A stretch of DNA of 64,000 nucleotides from Symbiodinium natans (taxonomy: Eukaryota > Sar > Dinophyceae > Suessiales > Symbiodiniaceae), in the NCBI GenBank assembly GCA_905221605.1, contig CAJNDS010002129.1, forward strand, positions 490,501 through 554,500. The letters are read 5' to 3'. Both the position numbers and the translations under genes were made by a program. This document shows, one piece after another, positions 24,209-35,561 of the stretch (the first letter of the stretch is position 1; each line of letters opens with the position of its first letter). The notes under the pieces were generated by a model. The model ran no database searches, was not told the origin of the DNA, and saw only the letters and a program-made list of their open reading frames with translations.

Positions 24209-27200
24209 ATGCACGGCCGTGTGAAGAAGGATGTGGTGGAGCCCAGCCCAGAGGAGAAGGAGAAGCAACGCGAGCAGGTGCGCACAGCCCGCGGTCTCTT
24301 CGGAAAGCTCCTGGAGCTGAGACAGAACAAAGTCTACAATGAGCAAGCCTTGGACATGACGTCCAAGGCCCTCCAGTTCCATCCCGAGTTCCCAACCCTC
24401 TGGGGCTACAGACGCGAGCTCCTCACCAGTGGCAAGATCAGCAAACCCCTCCGGGAACTCCTGGAAGTGGAGATGAAGCTCTTGGAGAAGGCATGGCAGG
24501 GATGCGGCAGTTTTTTTCTGGGGTTTTGGGGGAGTTTAGGGTCCATGTGGGTTTTTTTTGGTAGGTATGGTTTGGGATTTAGGGTTTGGGTCAAAAAAAA
24601 AAACGGGCTGTTGGTTGAGCCCACCAAGGGCCATGAGGAGGCAATGTTGGCCGCCTCTAGTGCGAGCCCCCTCTAAAAGCTCGAAACTCATGCGAGATCA
24701 ACGGTACATTAGGTTGCCAGTCGGACCGAGCTATCGGAGAGGACCGCACCAGAACAAGATGTATCCATGATGGTTTCGCTCGTCTCTCCTCATCTAGTTA
24801 ATTTAGTCCTACTTGGGGGCGTCTGCGTTTGAGACCCTTTGCAACGGACAGTATGCTGAGTATGCTTGTTGACCCCGGGGGGCAGTGCTGCAGTGCTATC
24901 ATGCCAGATGCTAAACCACGAGCCGCATGCTAGAAGCAAACCAGCGGTCAGCAAAGAGGATGGCGGGTGGCAAAAGTCTTAGGTTGGAAATATTGCTTAA
25001 TTCCAAAGAAACAGCTAGACTCACGAGTTTTTGCTAGGGTTCCAAGTTCAGTGAAGTGGAGCCGGGGCCCCTCCAGGCACTGCGAAAGTCACAGAAGGTC
25101 TACTCGATCTGGTTCCACCGGAAATGGGTAATTGAACACCTGTTCCCAGAGCTGGGAAGTGATCCTGCTGCTCATCTGCATGGTCTGTCCACACCTCCAC
25201 ATGCATTTCCCAAGGTTGGTTCTTGCACATGAGAGTTGTGATGCGCCTGAGGAAAGTGTCAAGCAGCTCCTGGACACTGAGCTGGACTTGTGTGGTAAGC
25301 TCCTGGAGGTGGACGAGCGCAATTTCCACTGCTGGAACCACCGCATGCACGTCATGGGCTTGATTCGGACCTGGCAGAAGGATCAAGCAGAGCCAATGGA
25401 CCTGGGTTCCATCGATCTCAAGCTGAGCACCGACCTCATCAACCGGAACTTCTCCAACTACTCGGCCTGGCATTTGCGCACCTTGCTTCAGCAGCGTGCT
25501 GGCACGGAGGAGTGACGTGATAGTAGTCCTTTCTCTTGCAGCGAGTTCTGTGGCACCCCGCCCCTGTCTTCTAACACAGTCGTGACCCTGAATTGGTGGC
25601 TTGGCGCTGTGCAGCAAACCTCTACATGTTCGCGTTCACTTCTTTCGCAAACTACATTGCGCAGGCAGACAATGCCTTTGCCAAACCAGCAGACTTACAC
25701 AGAAGCCGGCTGGACAACGCCACCACAACAGCAACGAACATCACACGTGCCAAACGTGCATCTTCTGTTGTGACTTGTTTTTGCTTACTTGCTCGCACAT
25801 CTTCTGTTGTGAGTTGTTTTTGCTTATGTTGTGCTTTTGTTCCCTTCCGTGTTGCTCCCACGAATAGTCATACGCACTGGTAGTACTGTTGCACTGGCTT
25901 TTGGGCACCGCCCCCCCCCCCCCCCCCGGTTGGGGGGGGGGGGGGGCCCTTAGGGTGCCAAGCCCTTCGGACCTTAGGCCTGCCTTGCTAAGGCCCCCCC
26001 CCCCTCCATTTTTTCAAGCGAGTCGGGCTGGCCCGTGGACTACCAATCTATCACGAAATTTGTTTGGGGCCTCGTTTCGTACTGAAATTCAAAAAGGCTT
26101 TAGATGGAACCGGCCGGGCTCCTGGATTCTCCGGGTACTGGCTCTTTAAGATTGCTGGAGCGCAAGGCCCTCAGGGCCTCAAGCCTTACTGCTTAAGCCC
26201 TTAACCCTAAATACAAACCCTTACAAAGCAACCATCCGGAAAAAAGAACTTGTGACAATCGCGGGTGACCCCAACAAACTGAGTTCGCAGAATAATCTGT
26301 CGAAACTTGTGATTATAGATCCCCGTTGCACTAAAGCCCAGAGCAACCGACAGCTTTGTGTTGATGGCATTCGTCCGGCCAATTGTGACCACAGTCTTGC
26401 GAGAGAGCTTGCCTTGTCAGGAGCCCCAAATGGAGATCGACATCCATCAGGAACTGGAATGGGTCCAAGAGGGCATCTTTACGGAGCCAAACGACCAGTC
26501 CGTGTGGCTTTATCATAACTGGCTTACAACTCTGGCGCGCGGCACCGACACCCCTCGGATAACACACTGCGTGCGCATGGACGGCTCCATCTTCGTGTTC
26601 TTCTCGAAGCCCGTCTGCGCCTCTCGTGCCTCCATCTCCGAAGCCGGCCAGAAGGAGGGAGTAGAGGGGCTCCTTGAGCCGATCATCCCTTCAAGGTCTG
26701 CCGTGCAACGGACACGGCCTTCTGCGAGGCGTCAACGCCTCTGTGGCCTAGGCTGGCAATTTAGGACAGAAAGGATGCCCTGTTCAGAGGAGGTTCGGAT
26801 CAAGGTCGCCATCGAAGTTTTTGGAAGCCTTCCCGACGGCAAGGCATCTCCTGTGTCCTCTATGGAGGTTAGCTTCTGTGGTCCCCTGATTGACCTTTCT
26901 GTGTCATCTAGACTGGTGCTGGAGGCATTCTTGGGCCAAAAGCTTGAGGAGCAGAGGAGGGAGGTTTTCCAGACAGAGCTCGACAGAATCAATGAGCTCC
27001 TGGAGATTGAGCCTGACTGCAGATGGGCGTTTCTGGCCCAGGCCCGTTTGCAGGAGGGCCTGGCATCCGGCTGCGCCTCAGAGCAGCAGGACAGTGTCCA
27101 AGTGGCTCTCGCAGAGAGCGCAGCACGTGCCAGCACGCTCGACCCCTTGCGTAAGAACTTTTATTCAGATGCAGGGGCTGCAGCCCGCGCCCGGCAAAAG

Positions 27201-27665
27201 GTGCAGGCCTGGCTTGCGGGCCCAGACGCATACGGAAGCACCCTGGATTTGGGCAGCCTCTCCATGCGCCATCTCATCCCAGGGATCGCCACCTTCGCGT
27301 TTGGTGTTCGGGTCTTGAACCTGGACGGAAACCAATTGAGTGAGTTCGGTGCCGTCTTGGGACTGATCAGCTTGGAGGATGTCTCCCTGTCCAAGAATCA
27401 AATCAGGGGGGATGCGGCGGAAATCTTTGTGCTGCCAAAGTTGCGACGCGCGAACCTGAGCTGGAACCACTTGGGCCTGCGGGGGCTGAATGCGCAGCCT
27501 CCCAAGATGCTCCAGTATGTCGACCTATCCGGCATAGAGGGCACCAAGTCTCTTGATGCTCAAGTTGTAGTGGGGCTGCTGCTTGCAGGATCCACAGAAG
27601 CAGACTGCCAACACTGGACAGCAGAAGTGGTACCGGGCCAGCTTTGTATCTGCAGGCGGCAGTAG
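24209..27665 (+). CDS. RABGGTA: Rab geranylgeranyltransferase alpha subunit
   Basis: This is the helical subunit of Rab GGTase II, which prenylates Rab GTPases together with a beta subunit and REP. Exon 1 (24209-24490) starts MHGRVKK, the family's usual start. It contains the first PFTA-type repeat (PTLWGYRRELL). A GC-AG intron (24491-25076) leads to exon 2 (25077 to about 25185, VYSIWFHRKWV). Exon 3 (about 25263-25510) carries FLEVDERNFHCW-type sequence (here LLEVDERNFHCWNHR) and NRNFSNYSAWHLR. Exon 4 (from about 26429 to TAG at 27665) begins near EPQMEIDIHQELEW and has FTEPNDQSVWLYHNWL. It continues with a divergent insert of about 120 residues where animal proteins have an Ig-like domain, then ELDRINELLEIEPDCRWA. 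It ends with leucine-rich repeats (VLNLDGNQLSEF, LEDVSLSKNQIRG, LRRANLSWNHL). The family order is complete. Exon 2/3 borders are approximate. Confidence 0.95.
24998..25056 (+). repeat. Dispersed short repeat, copy 2 (in RABGGTA intron 1)
   Basis: This is the second copy of the sequence at 10970-11017, ending 20 bp before exon 2 of the Rab GGTase gene. It has about 11 additional bases (GACTCACGAGT) between the two shared halves. Confidence 0.75.
25911..25946. repeat. C17-GGTT-G15 perfect hairpin
   Basis: Seventeen C, the tetraloop-like GGTT, then fifteen G form a potential perfect C:G stem in the long intron between exons 3 and 4 of the Rab GGTase gene. The G arm could alternatively form a G-quadruplex and the C arm an i-motif. 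Confidence 0.95.
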
Positions 27666-28983
27666 TTGATCACAAGCTGCCGCGAAAGAGCTTCGAGAAA
27701 GGCCGAATGGACTGCTTTGCTCAGTGCCATGCATGCTTGTAGCCCAGGGCCAAGGAGCCAAAGAGCTGTCATCCCTGCTTCTGATCTCTAGACGCGCACA
27801 CCACTGAGGATCGACCTGGCTTGCCCAGCTTGCCCAGCCTTCGGCGAGAACGGAGTGAGCCGGGACCGTTGCGTGCTGCTTGATGCTTGAAGCCCGAAGC
27901 GAGCACACGAGGCGAGCATCATTGTAAAATCTGGCGTGGAAAGGCGCTTGTCAGCCTTTCGTTTGCATTTCTGCATATGCGGCTGGGCAGTGACGACAGG
28001 CTGGCCCATTTCTGCCGTGGCTTAGTGTGGCACTCCCCGAAGGGAGATTGCCTCACTCGTTTGTCTTGAGCTGCCACTGTTAAGCAGTCTGTGCTTCTTG
28101 TTGTGCATGTATGATGTCAGGTCTTAGGGGAGAAAGGTTGTCTGTCGGGCGGAGCTGCACCAGAGGAATGAGCTGTCCTGCAAGTTTTGCAAGCTGCCAG
28201 TCTTGGAACAATCGGTAGTTAATGTTTTGCGCAGCTGCAAGCCATCAGCCACGTGGTTTTGATGCCCGCGCACTGTCGCGGGCAATTTTCCGGTTTCTGC
28301 GCGACCTTCCTGCCTCCAAAAGAGGACTGAGGAATGTTCCGCGAACCAGAGTTAAAAAGCACACGACCGCGCATGAACGAACTTGGGCTTCACCTGATGC
28401 TTGCGCCATGCACACCTTGCACAGCCCAACGACCCGTGAGGATGATGCTTCGTCAATGAGGGGCTTTTTCGAGACGCCTCCATCGTTCTGTCTCGTTTGT
28501 GGTGTGGGTTGAACTTTTGCCTTGTATTTCCTGAGTTCCTTGGTCTTGCTCTGTCGGTTGTCCCTGTTCTTTCGTCCTCGAGTGACACCTTGATTCCCAC
28601 GCAACAAAAGTCCCTGCTGCGCGGTTTTGTAAAAGGCTTGTCTTGGCCAACATGCCCTCCGCACTTCAAAAGGACGGCTCTGAGTGGACCCTTTCCGGTT
28701 TTGTTGGATTGAGTCAGGGAAAAAAAGCGACACAAGGGCTGGGTTGCCCCAAGCGCTGCTACTGCTGGGCCATGCATCATGTTTTGCAGCATGCGTGGTT
28801 CTGTACTCGCAGCGTTTTTAACTGGCTTGGAGATGCACGTTGCCGACCCATGGCACAGCTTGACATGCGACAGTTGAGGTTTCTTGCATGCGCTGACGGG
28901 CCGGGCAGGGAGAAGCAGGAAATATTCAAGTTCAGGACTCCGGACTTTGAGGAGGAACGCAGGAGTCCATACAGGTGTCTGCC
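27666..28983. other. Intergenic; no gene recognised
   Basis: Open frames on both strands (for example 28245-28733 on the minus strand) lack any family motif or splice-supported continuation. I see no repeat family here. Confidence 0.5.
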
Positions 28984-31294
28984 ATGACGATCCGTGTGTC
29001 TGTGGGTTTGCTCAGCGGCGAGAAGCTGGACCTCGAGGATCGGGCAGGGAATCCGGGGAGCCGCTGGTTTGGAGGTTCCCTAGACTTTATAAATCTCCCA
29101 ATGGCTTCGTAGACCCTTAAGCTTCCACCTTAAACTTACACTGCCCATATCATCCCGTACCCAAAGCCCTGACCCTCTCACCAAAGCTGTGATGTTGCAG
29201 GTCGACCCGCAAGAGGCCGTGAGGGTCTTGCAGCTGCAAGCAGGGACAGCTCTGGGAGGACGTCTACAGGCACGGCTTGATCTTTTCCTGCTTTTTGAGT
29301 CGTTTTAGGGGGGGAAGTGCAGAATAGTGCAAACAAGAGAGAAGTAAAGGATTCGCTGCCATTGTGGCTTATGTGGGTAGACACCAGAGATCTGCAGGGT
29401 TTTCCTTTGGGTAGATCTGGCTGATGCAACAGGTCCGTTTGATGGCCCAGATGCCCCACAAAAGTCCTTGCACTTTCTAGCGAGACACTTCGGGAATGAA
29501 AGCGCTGTTGGGACTTGAGAGGATCTGAGCCCTGTAGGCGTTGGTGACACCGGAGGGCAAGGTCCTCCCACCGCACAGCAAGGTGTATGAGTGCCTTGCC
29601 CTAGCGATGTAGCGGTGTGGCAACATTCATGCTGCAGTTGCCCATAAGCCGCCCGCAACGCCGCTAAAACCGAGGTCCCTTCGAGATGGTGACACCGCAG
29701 CTGACCTGCAAGTGCGTCCGAACCATTCCTTCTGACTTTCAGACATATGGGGGTTTACGACATTAGGGGTACCTTATTGGGGTCCCAAAAACAGGAGAAT
29801 CCTACTATTTGGGGGGGGGGGGGTTATAATATTACGTCTCCCTTATTCTCGTAAACCTCCGTATAGACTCCGGCAACTGGACTCGAGGTCATGACGATCC
29901 TGAGCCGTGTGCCCCGGCTTCACGCTGGGTGTGCGGCCTTTGCCGTAGTTTCCCAGTATGGGGAGGTCTTGGCCTGGGGCCACCCCCAGCGGGGCGGAGA
30001 TTGCTCCCCTTCTGCCTTTAGATCGTTTTTCTTTTTTCAAGGCTAAACGGGTGGGAGTTCTGCAGCTAGGGGGGTCCGGACAATCACCCCTAAATCCTAA
30101 ACCCGAAACCCGAAACCCTAAACCCGCAAGCTGGCCTATACAGCCCTCAGTCAGGCTCCGCTATCCAAGACGATCTCGTGGGCATCTTGCAGCTGAGCAC
30201 GCACTCGTTCGCGCTACCTTGGCTTCCAAACACAAGAGCTGGGTTTAGAGTTTAGGGTTTGGGATGGTTTGGGGTTTAGGGTTTAGGGTTTAGGGTTTAG
30301 GGTTTAGGGTTTAGGGTTTAGGGTTTAGGGTTTAGGGTTTAGGGTTTAGGGTTTAGGGTTTAGGGTTTTCCAGTGGACGGACTGACGTGTGGAGTGGATG
30401 GCTTTGCGCTTCGATGTTAGGTTTGCAGCTCTTCGAAGAGACGGCTCCGTCATAACATGGGGCAATGCAGGAAGGGGTGGCAACCCAGAAGCACCCAGCA
30501 AGACGGTTTAGGGTTTAGGGTTAGGGTTTAGGGTTTAGGGTTTAGGGTTTAGGGTTTCAGGTTAGTATTGGTCACCTGGCAGAGTCATAGCAGGCCGGAT
30601 GCAAATGGGTAGGGTTTGCCCGGATGCAAAAAGGGTTTAGGGTTTAGGGTTTTGGGATGCCTGGCCTGTTCTTGTGACTCTGCATGTTTCGTTCCCTCCC
30701 ATCTACAGCGAGGCGATAGCAGCCCCGTCAAGGGAGATCTCCATAGTGTGGACCACATCTGCGCCTCTGCGCAGCTCGCCAGAGCACGAAGAGATTGGTT
30801 CCATATTCTGTATGTGGCAAACACGTGCGCGTCACACGCCTCGGCCTGAGTACGGGTTCCCCAAAAAATGCTGTATGTGGGAACACTACAGAAAAGTCGC
30901 AAAGTGGCCGGGGCATTCTTTTCGACATCCTTCGATTCGAGGGTGTTGGCATCTTCGACAGTCTGAGCTAGTGCAGCAAAGCTTTCAGAACATTGGGGGT
31001 GCGCATGATTTATGGGCTTCTTGGAGATGGCGGAGGAGGCTTCTCAAACCTCCAACACTTGGGGCTTATGTACAAGCGGATGTGGAAGCCAGCGCCGAAA
31101 ACACGCCAGACGTCGTCAACCAGTGAAGGAATCCGGCACCTTCACCCTATCCATCCTGCCTTAGTTGAGAGTTCTGCCTGGTGGGATCTGGTGGGTCTGC
31201 GGCATGAAGAGCACAGGGGGCACCACGTCACAGCACCGCCCCTCTTGAAGAGGGAAGTGAGATTTTTGTGGGCATTCGTGTGGGGTTTGTTTCG

Positions 31295-31340
<46 letters not shown>

Positions 31341-34300
31341 GGGAAGTTGGTGGGTTGCTTTGTGATTTTATTCAGGTGCTTTTGGGGTTGCTGCGGGATT
31401 CTCTTGACCCTGACCCTGAGTAAAGCCCACCTCTCCTCTTTTCGGGTTACTTGGAGCGGTGGTTAGGTTTTAATCGGGTTTTGTCAGAGATTTCGTAGGC
31501 ATTTGTCTGTTTGTGATGCCCAAAAGGAAGAACCAATGGAAAGCAAAAGATCTTCCAGTTTGTCAAGGCATGCCTTTGCTGCCGTGCGTCAAGATGGCAC
31601 GGTCATCACATGGGGCCATCCCCAGATGGGTGGTGACTCGAGCTCGGTGCGTGAGCAGCTTGTCGGGGCTGCTTGTTTGCACTTGGTCCGCCTTGAGCCT
31701 TGCTGTTCAAGCATTGCTTGATCCAGGTCAAGGAAGTCTGGGCAAACTCTCATGCATTTGCAGCTCTGCGACGTGATGGGCGCGGCCCCAAGTCTGTAAA
31801 AACTTCCCAAAGTGTCGCAGACGTCAGCGATCCCGGATGCTCACGCACTGTCGACTCGAGATCCAAGGCGAGTCGTCACATGGGGTCACCCTGAGCATGG
31901 TGGTGACAGCAGCGCACGGGCCTGTGAGCTGGAGAGCTCCGTCCGCACAAGCTTGCAGAATAGGTTGCAGGGTGCTTGGGACTGAAGATGTTTGAAGCCA
32001 TGTTCAAGATCTGGGCCACCTCACCCTGCAAGCAGAATTGCTCCATAGCACTTCAGGCTTGCAGATCGAATGGATAGGGCGTGGTCGAAAAGAAGCTTCG
32101 GCTACAATAGAATCACGACAAGCCGTACGCACGAGCAACTCAGGCGCAACGTGGTAACACGGCTCCACTCCAACCAGTTCGCCTTCGTGGCGGAGACTCT
32201 GGAGGGCCAACTCTTGGCCTGGGGTTGTCCGCATCGTGGGGGAGATGTCAGTTCCATAGCATCTTCCGCAGCTGGGCTCCTTCCAGCTCAGGACAACACC
32301 ACCCAACTTACGCAAAACACAGGGGGCTTCTCGTGGTAATTAGCCGTTTCTTGCTCCGGTCATGGCAAGCGCAGGAAATTTCCTCCAGTGCCAGTGCGTT
32401 TGCGGCACGGCTTCGAGATGGAAGTGTTGTGACCTGGGGAGATCCGGCCTTTGGAGGCAAAAGGGTGTGCTCAGGGTGTATGACTGTGGGGGGGGGGGGA
32501 ATCGGGCTGTGGGGGGGGGGGGGGGGTGATCGTGGCGCAAGCAGTAGCATAGCTATAAGGGTCGACAGCCGCAGAGATTAGACTGATCGATTGAGCTTCT
32601 GCTCCAGCTTGCTGTTCCACTCGAGATGCTCCATGTAAAGCTCATGACAACGGGAAAGGGTATGACAATGCTGGAGGCGACAGCTCATCGGTGCGGGAAT
32701 CCCTGACTCGCGCGGCTCGAGCGGGAATCAGGGGCATAGGCTTGCTCCTTCTTCCTTTGACAGTCAAAGTTTGACTCATGGAGGGCAAAAGCCCATGTTG
32801 TCGCATGTCAGACCCACCGGCTGAGCATGTCAACTGTGGTGCGGCGGTTTGGGTTCGTGGGCTTGGGGTGTGCACGGGGCCCTGTAATTGCTGGGATGAG
32901 AACTGCAAGTGTATGCCGTATTCTGCCCATGGCCGAAGTCAGGTCAGGAGGATCTACAGCTCACGTCGCGCGCTGGCATTTGCAGCTGTCCGCGATGATG
33001 GCTCTGTGACTTGGCAAGCAAGCTCTAGCCAGGCTTTGCACCCTTGAAAGGGCTTGCAGACAAGGGCATTCCAGAAAGAGGTCTGCTATTCGCATCCGAG
33101 GTTGTTACCTGGGGCCACCCAGACATGGGTGGCAACAGCACCGACGTCCAGCACGACCTGACCGACGTGCTGTCCATCGAAGTGTATTCCTTTGCCTGGG
33201 CAGCTCTCCGTCCCTTGCACAAATCTGGACCTGTCCTAGAGCTTATGCGACTCAGCGCATGATCGTGTACTTCTGTCGCAGCTGAGGTAGGGATGGAAGG
33301 GTTGTGACGTGGGGAGAGCCGCAAAAGGGTGGAGACAGCAGCATGGTGCAAGACCAGCTGCGAGATGTCGAGCAGGCAAGCCATAAGTGTATTCGGGTAA
33401 AGAAGCACCAAGATTGGATGTGTCTAGCCAACGAGCGGCAGTGGAAAAGCTTGTGCAGGGTTTTTCAGCTGGCGTGGTTGGAGTGAAGCCAGTGCTGATC
33501 ATACCAGTAGCTGCTCAGTAGCTGGCATCTGGTCTTCTCATTGTTTTGCCGGGCATGCTCAATAAGCAAACTACTCTTGACAACAGGTGTGTGCGAATGC
33601 ATATGCCTTCGCTGCAGTCAGAATCTGGGCGAATGAGAGTTGACTCCGCCGAGCCGTGGTATGGTCATGACTGTTAAGCATAGTGCCGAACTGTTCCGAA
33701 GTTTCCGTGGCCCACCAGCAGACTTGAGGACGCGATGGCACAGTGGTGACATGGGGCCAAGCAATGCGCGGTGGCGGCTTGGCTCGACTTGCAAGGTAGC
33801 TTTATCTCAGAAGTGGCGGCTGACACAGGTTTAGTCATCCGCACTAACCGTTGCTGTTGCTGGTCACGGCTTGACACTCGTGGAACACCGAGCTACAGCT
33901 CGTCGGTCGGGTCATGTGGCTTTATGTGGCTTGCGGGTGGCTCCTTGTTCCGAGCTTGCGAGCTTGCCGGGCTTGCGGCCCAGAGTCTGGGGGACAGAAA
34001 TAGAAAGGCAGAACGATGGATTGTGATCCCCAAAACAACTTGACGCAATCAAGAATTTCACCCTGCAGAGGTTCGAGTCACACATGTAAACTCTGGGAGG
34101 GGAAAAAGCCAATGGGCTGAGGCCTTGCTCAGTCAATATCGGTGAGCTTAGCACTTCCTCTTAGGTGACAGCAGCCATGTCCAGCATCAGCTCACCGACG
34201 TGGACCGACATGGTACCGTAAGGATCCGAAAGGTCTACAGGGGACGGCTGGTTCAGGCCCAAAGTATCATGACATAGTTTTCCCACTGGAACATGTACAA

Positions 34301-34620
34301 GGTTGCTGGGCCTAATCATGTAGACCGTTTTAAAGTTCGTGCTTGAGCAAGGGTGCTTCAATTCTAGGGGCATATAGACCAGCGCAAGAATCTCACAAAT
34401 GAGTGGAGCAGCCAAAGAGTCGCCCTTGTCTATTGGCAAATTGTCGCAAAGAGTCTGCTTGTCTTTTTGCGCCCCGCTCTTTGCAGGAATTTGTCTACGC
34501 CACTGCTGCAGCTTTCGCAGCGGCACGTGCAGATGGCTCGGTGGTCACCTGGGGTGACGCGTCGCGGGGTGGTGAGGGCTGCCCAGCCGAACTGAGACGA
34601 CGAGCGACGGCTGGCGGAAT
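28984..34620 (+). CDS. Ubiquitin-like / RCC1-HERC-like repeat protein, many short exons
   Basis: The first exon starts MTIRVSVGLLSGEKLDLED. A second (about 29200-29260) reads DPQEAVRVLQLQAGTALG, and a third (about 29660-29715) contains LRDGDTADLQV. Together they resemble the ubiquitin-like N-terminus common in dinoflagellate 'HERC' predictions. About ten repeats follow, consensus AFAAVRxDGSVVTWGxPxxGGDSSxVxxQL. They lie near 29925-30010, 30415-30500, 31560-31670, 31750-31930 (split), 32170-32270, 32390-32460, 32970-33170 (split), 33190-33380 (split), 33590-33765 (split) and 34490-34600. Isolated GGDSSxV ends lie at 32655-32700 and 34165-34205. The WG and DGSV features recall RCC1 blades, which form beta-propellers. 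No HECT domain is visible. The biochemical role is unknown. The last exon and the stop are not identified, and the Ub-like exons could belong to a separate gene. Confidence 0.82.
29743..29866 (+). mobile_element. MITE-like element, family A, copy 2 (in an intron)
   Basis: The ends CATATGGGGGTTTACGAC and the reverse complement of the right end, CTATACGGAGGTTTACGAG, are inverted repeats. The interior matches copy 1 at 1262-1379 read on the other strand. It lies between the Ub-like exons and the first repeat exon of the HERC-like gene, so it is probably intronic. Confidence 0.65.
30273..30367 (+). repeat. Interstitial telomere repeat (TTTAGGG)n, longest tract
   Basis: About 13 near-perfect tandem TTTAGGG copies end roughly 50 bp upstream of the second HERC-like repeat exon, so they sit inside an intron. 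Shorter tracts follow at 30505-30557 and 30635-30652 in the next intron. Preceding sequence at 30090-30128 has CCCTAAA-like copies in the opposite orientation. Confidence 0.97.
31294..31340. repeat. (GTT)n microsatellite
   Basis: About 15 uninterrupted GTT triplets in an intron of the HERC-like gene. Confidence 0.98.
32488..32526. repeat. Paired G runs in intron
   Basis: Runs of 12 and 16 G are separated by AATCGGGCTGT just after the DPAFGG repeat exon of the HERC-like gene. Potential G-quadruplex. Confidence 0.9.
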
Positions 34621-35561
34621 GTCTTTCTACCCGGATCCTCGCCAGCGTCTGCCAGTGTGAGAGTCGAAAGCAAAGGCTGCTTATTGTAGGTGTAGGAGTC
34701 CGTAGGAGTGTAGGATTTACCCAGCTGTGGTCGTATTGCTTTTTTCCGGAGCCATGCGTTAAGAGACAAAGGCGCGTGTACAGAGGCTCGCGGGATGAGA
34801 AAGGGGCCTTGAGTGAAGATTGGACAGGCGGTGCTCGAGTTGCGATTGGTGAGGTATTCTCGGAGTGACGGATGCCAGGCATGTTACATGCAGCCTTCTG
34901 TTTGCCAACCGCACAGCTCGACTTAATTAATACTGGCCCTAGCCCTTTCCAGTGCGGGCTATGACCTCGCGGCGATTGAAAGACTTGACTGTGACTTAGC
35001 CTCAAGGCGAGCTCAGCAGCCGTTTAGCAGCAAAGTTTCGTGATCGTGCCCCTCTTGTGGTAAATTCTTTTGATCATCTTTGATCTGTAGCTATGGGAGC
35101 CCTGGAGACCGCAGTCTTGTGCCTCTTCTGCAAACATGCGGGGGCTCTTTGAGTAGGATGGCGGTATCTGAGCCGAATCTCCTGTATATCCCCCTTTGGA
35201 ATTGTTTTTTGTTTATGTTTATACAAAACCCAAGAGGATATCAACATATTGTTTTTTTACTAAGGTTCTAAGGGGAGTATAGTCCTGGGCTGCGCATCAG
35301 TCGTGTAGAGACTATCAGCTGCACGATGATCCATACCACGTCTGAGGGCCTTGGTGGTGGCTGCAGCTGCACAGCAAACCACGGCACCCAACAGCTCAAA
35401 CCACAGCTCAGCTGGGAGTCCCGCATCTGCTCAGAATGACACGACTACTACAGCTGCAGATCAGATGACATCATCACTCCACCCAGTGGCTTAGCGTGCG
35501 AGATTTTCAGAGGTCGCAGAGCTTGCACCAAGAAACTTCGGATTCAAACCCCTCTGTTTTG
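34621..35561. other. Intergenic or unresolved 3' end of HERC-like gene
   Basis: No further repeat of the GGDSS/VVTWG type and no clear terminal exon could be found. The region precedes the ATG of the GAS1-like gene. Confidence 0.5.
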
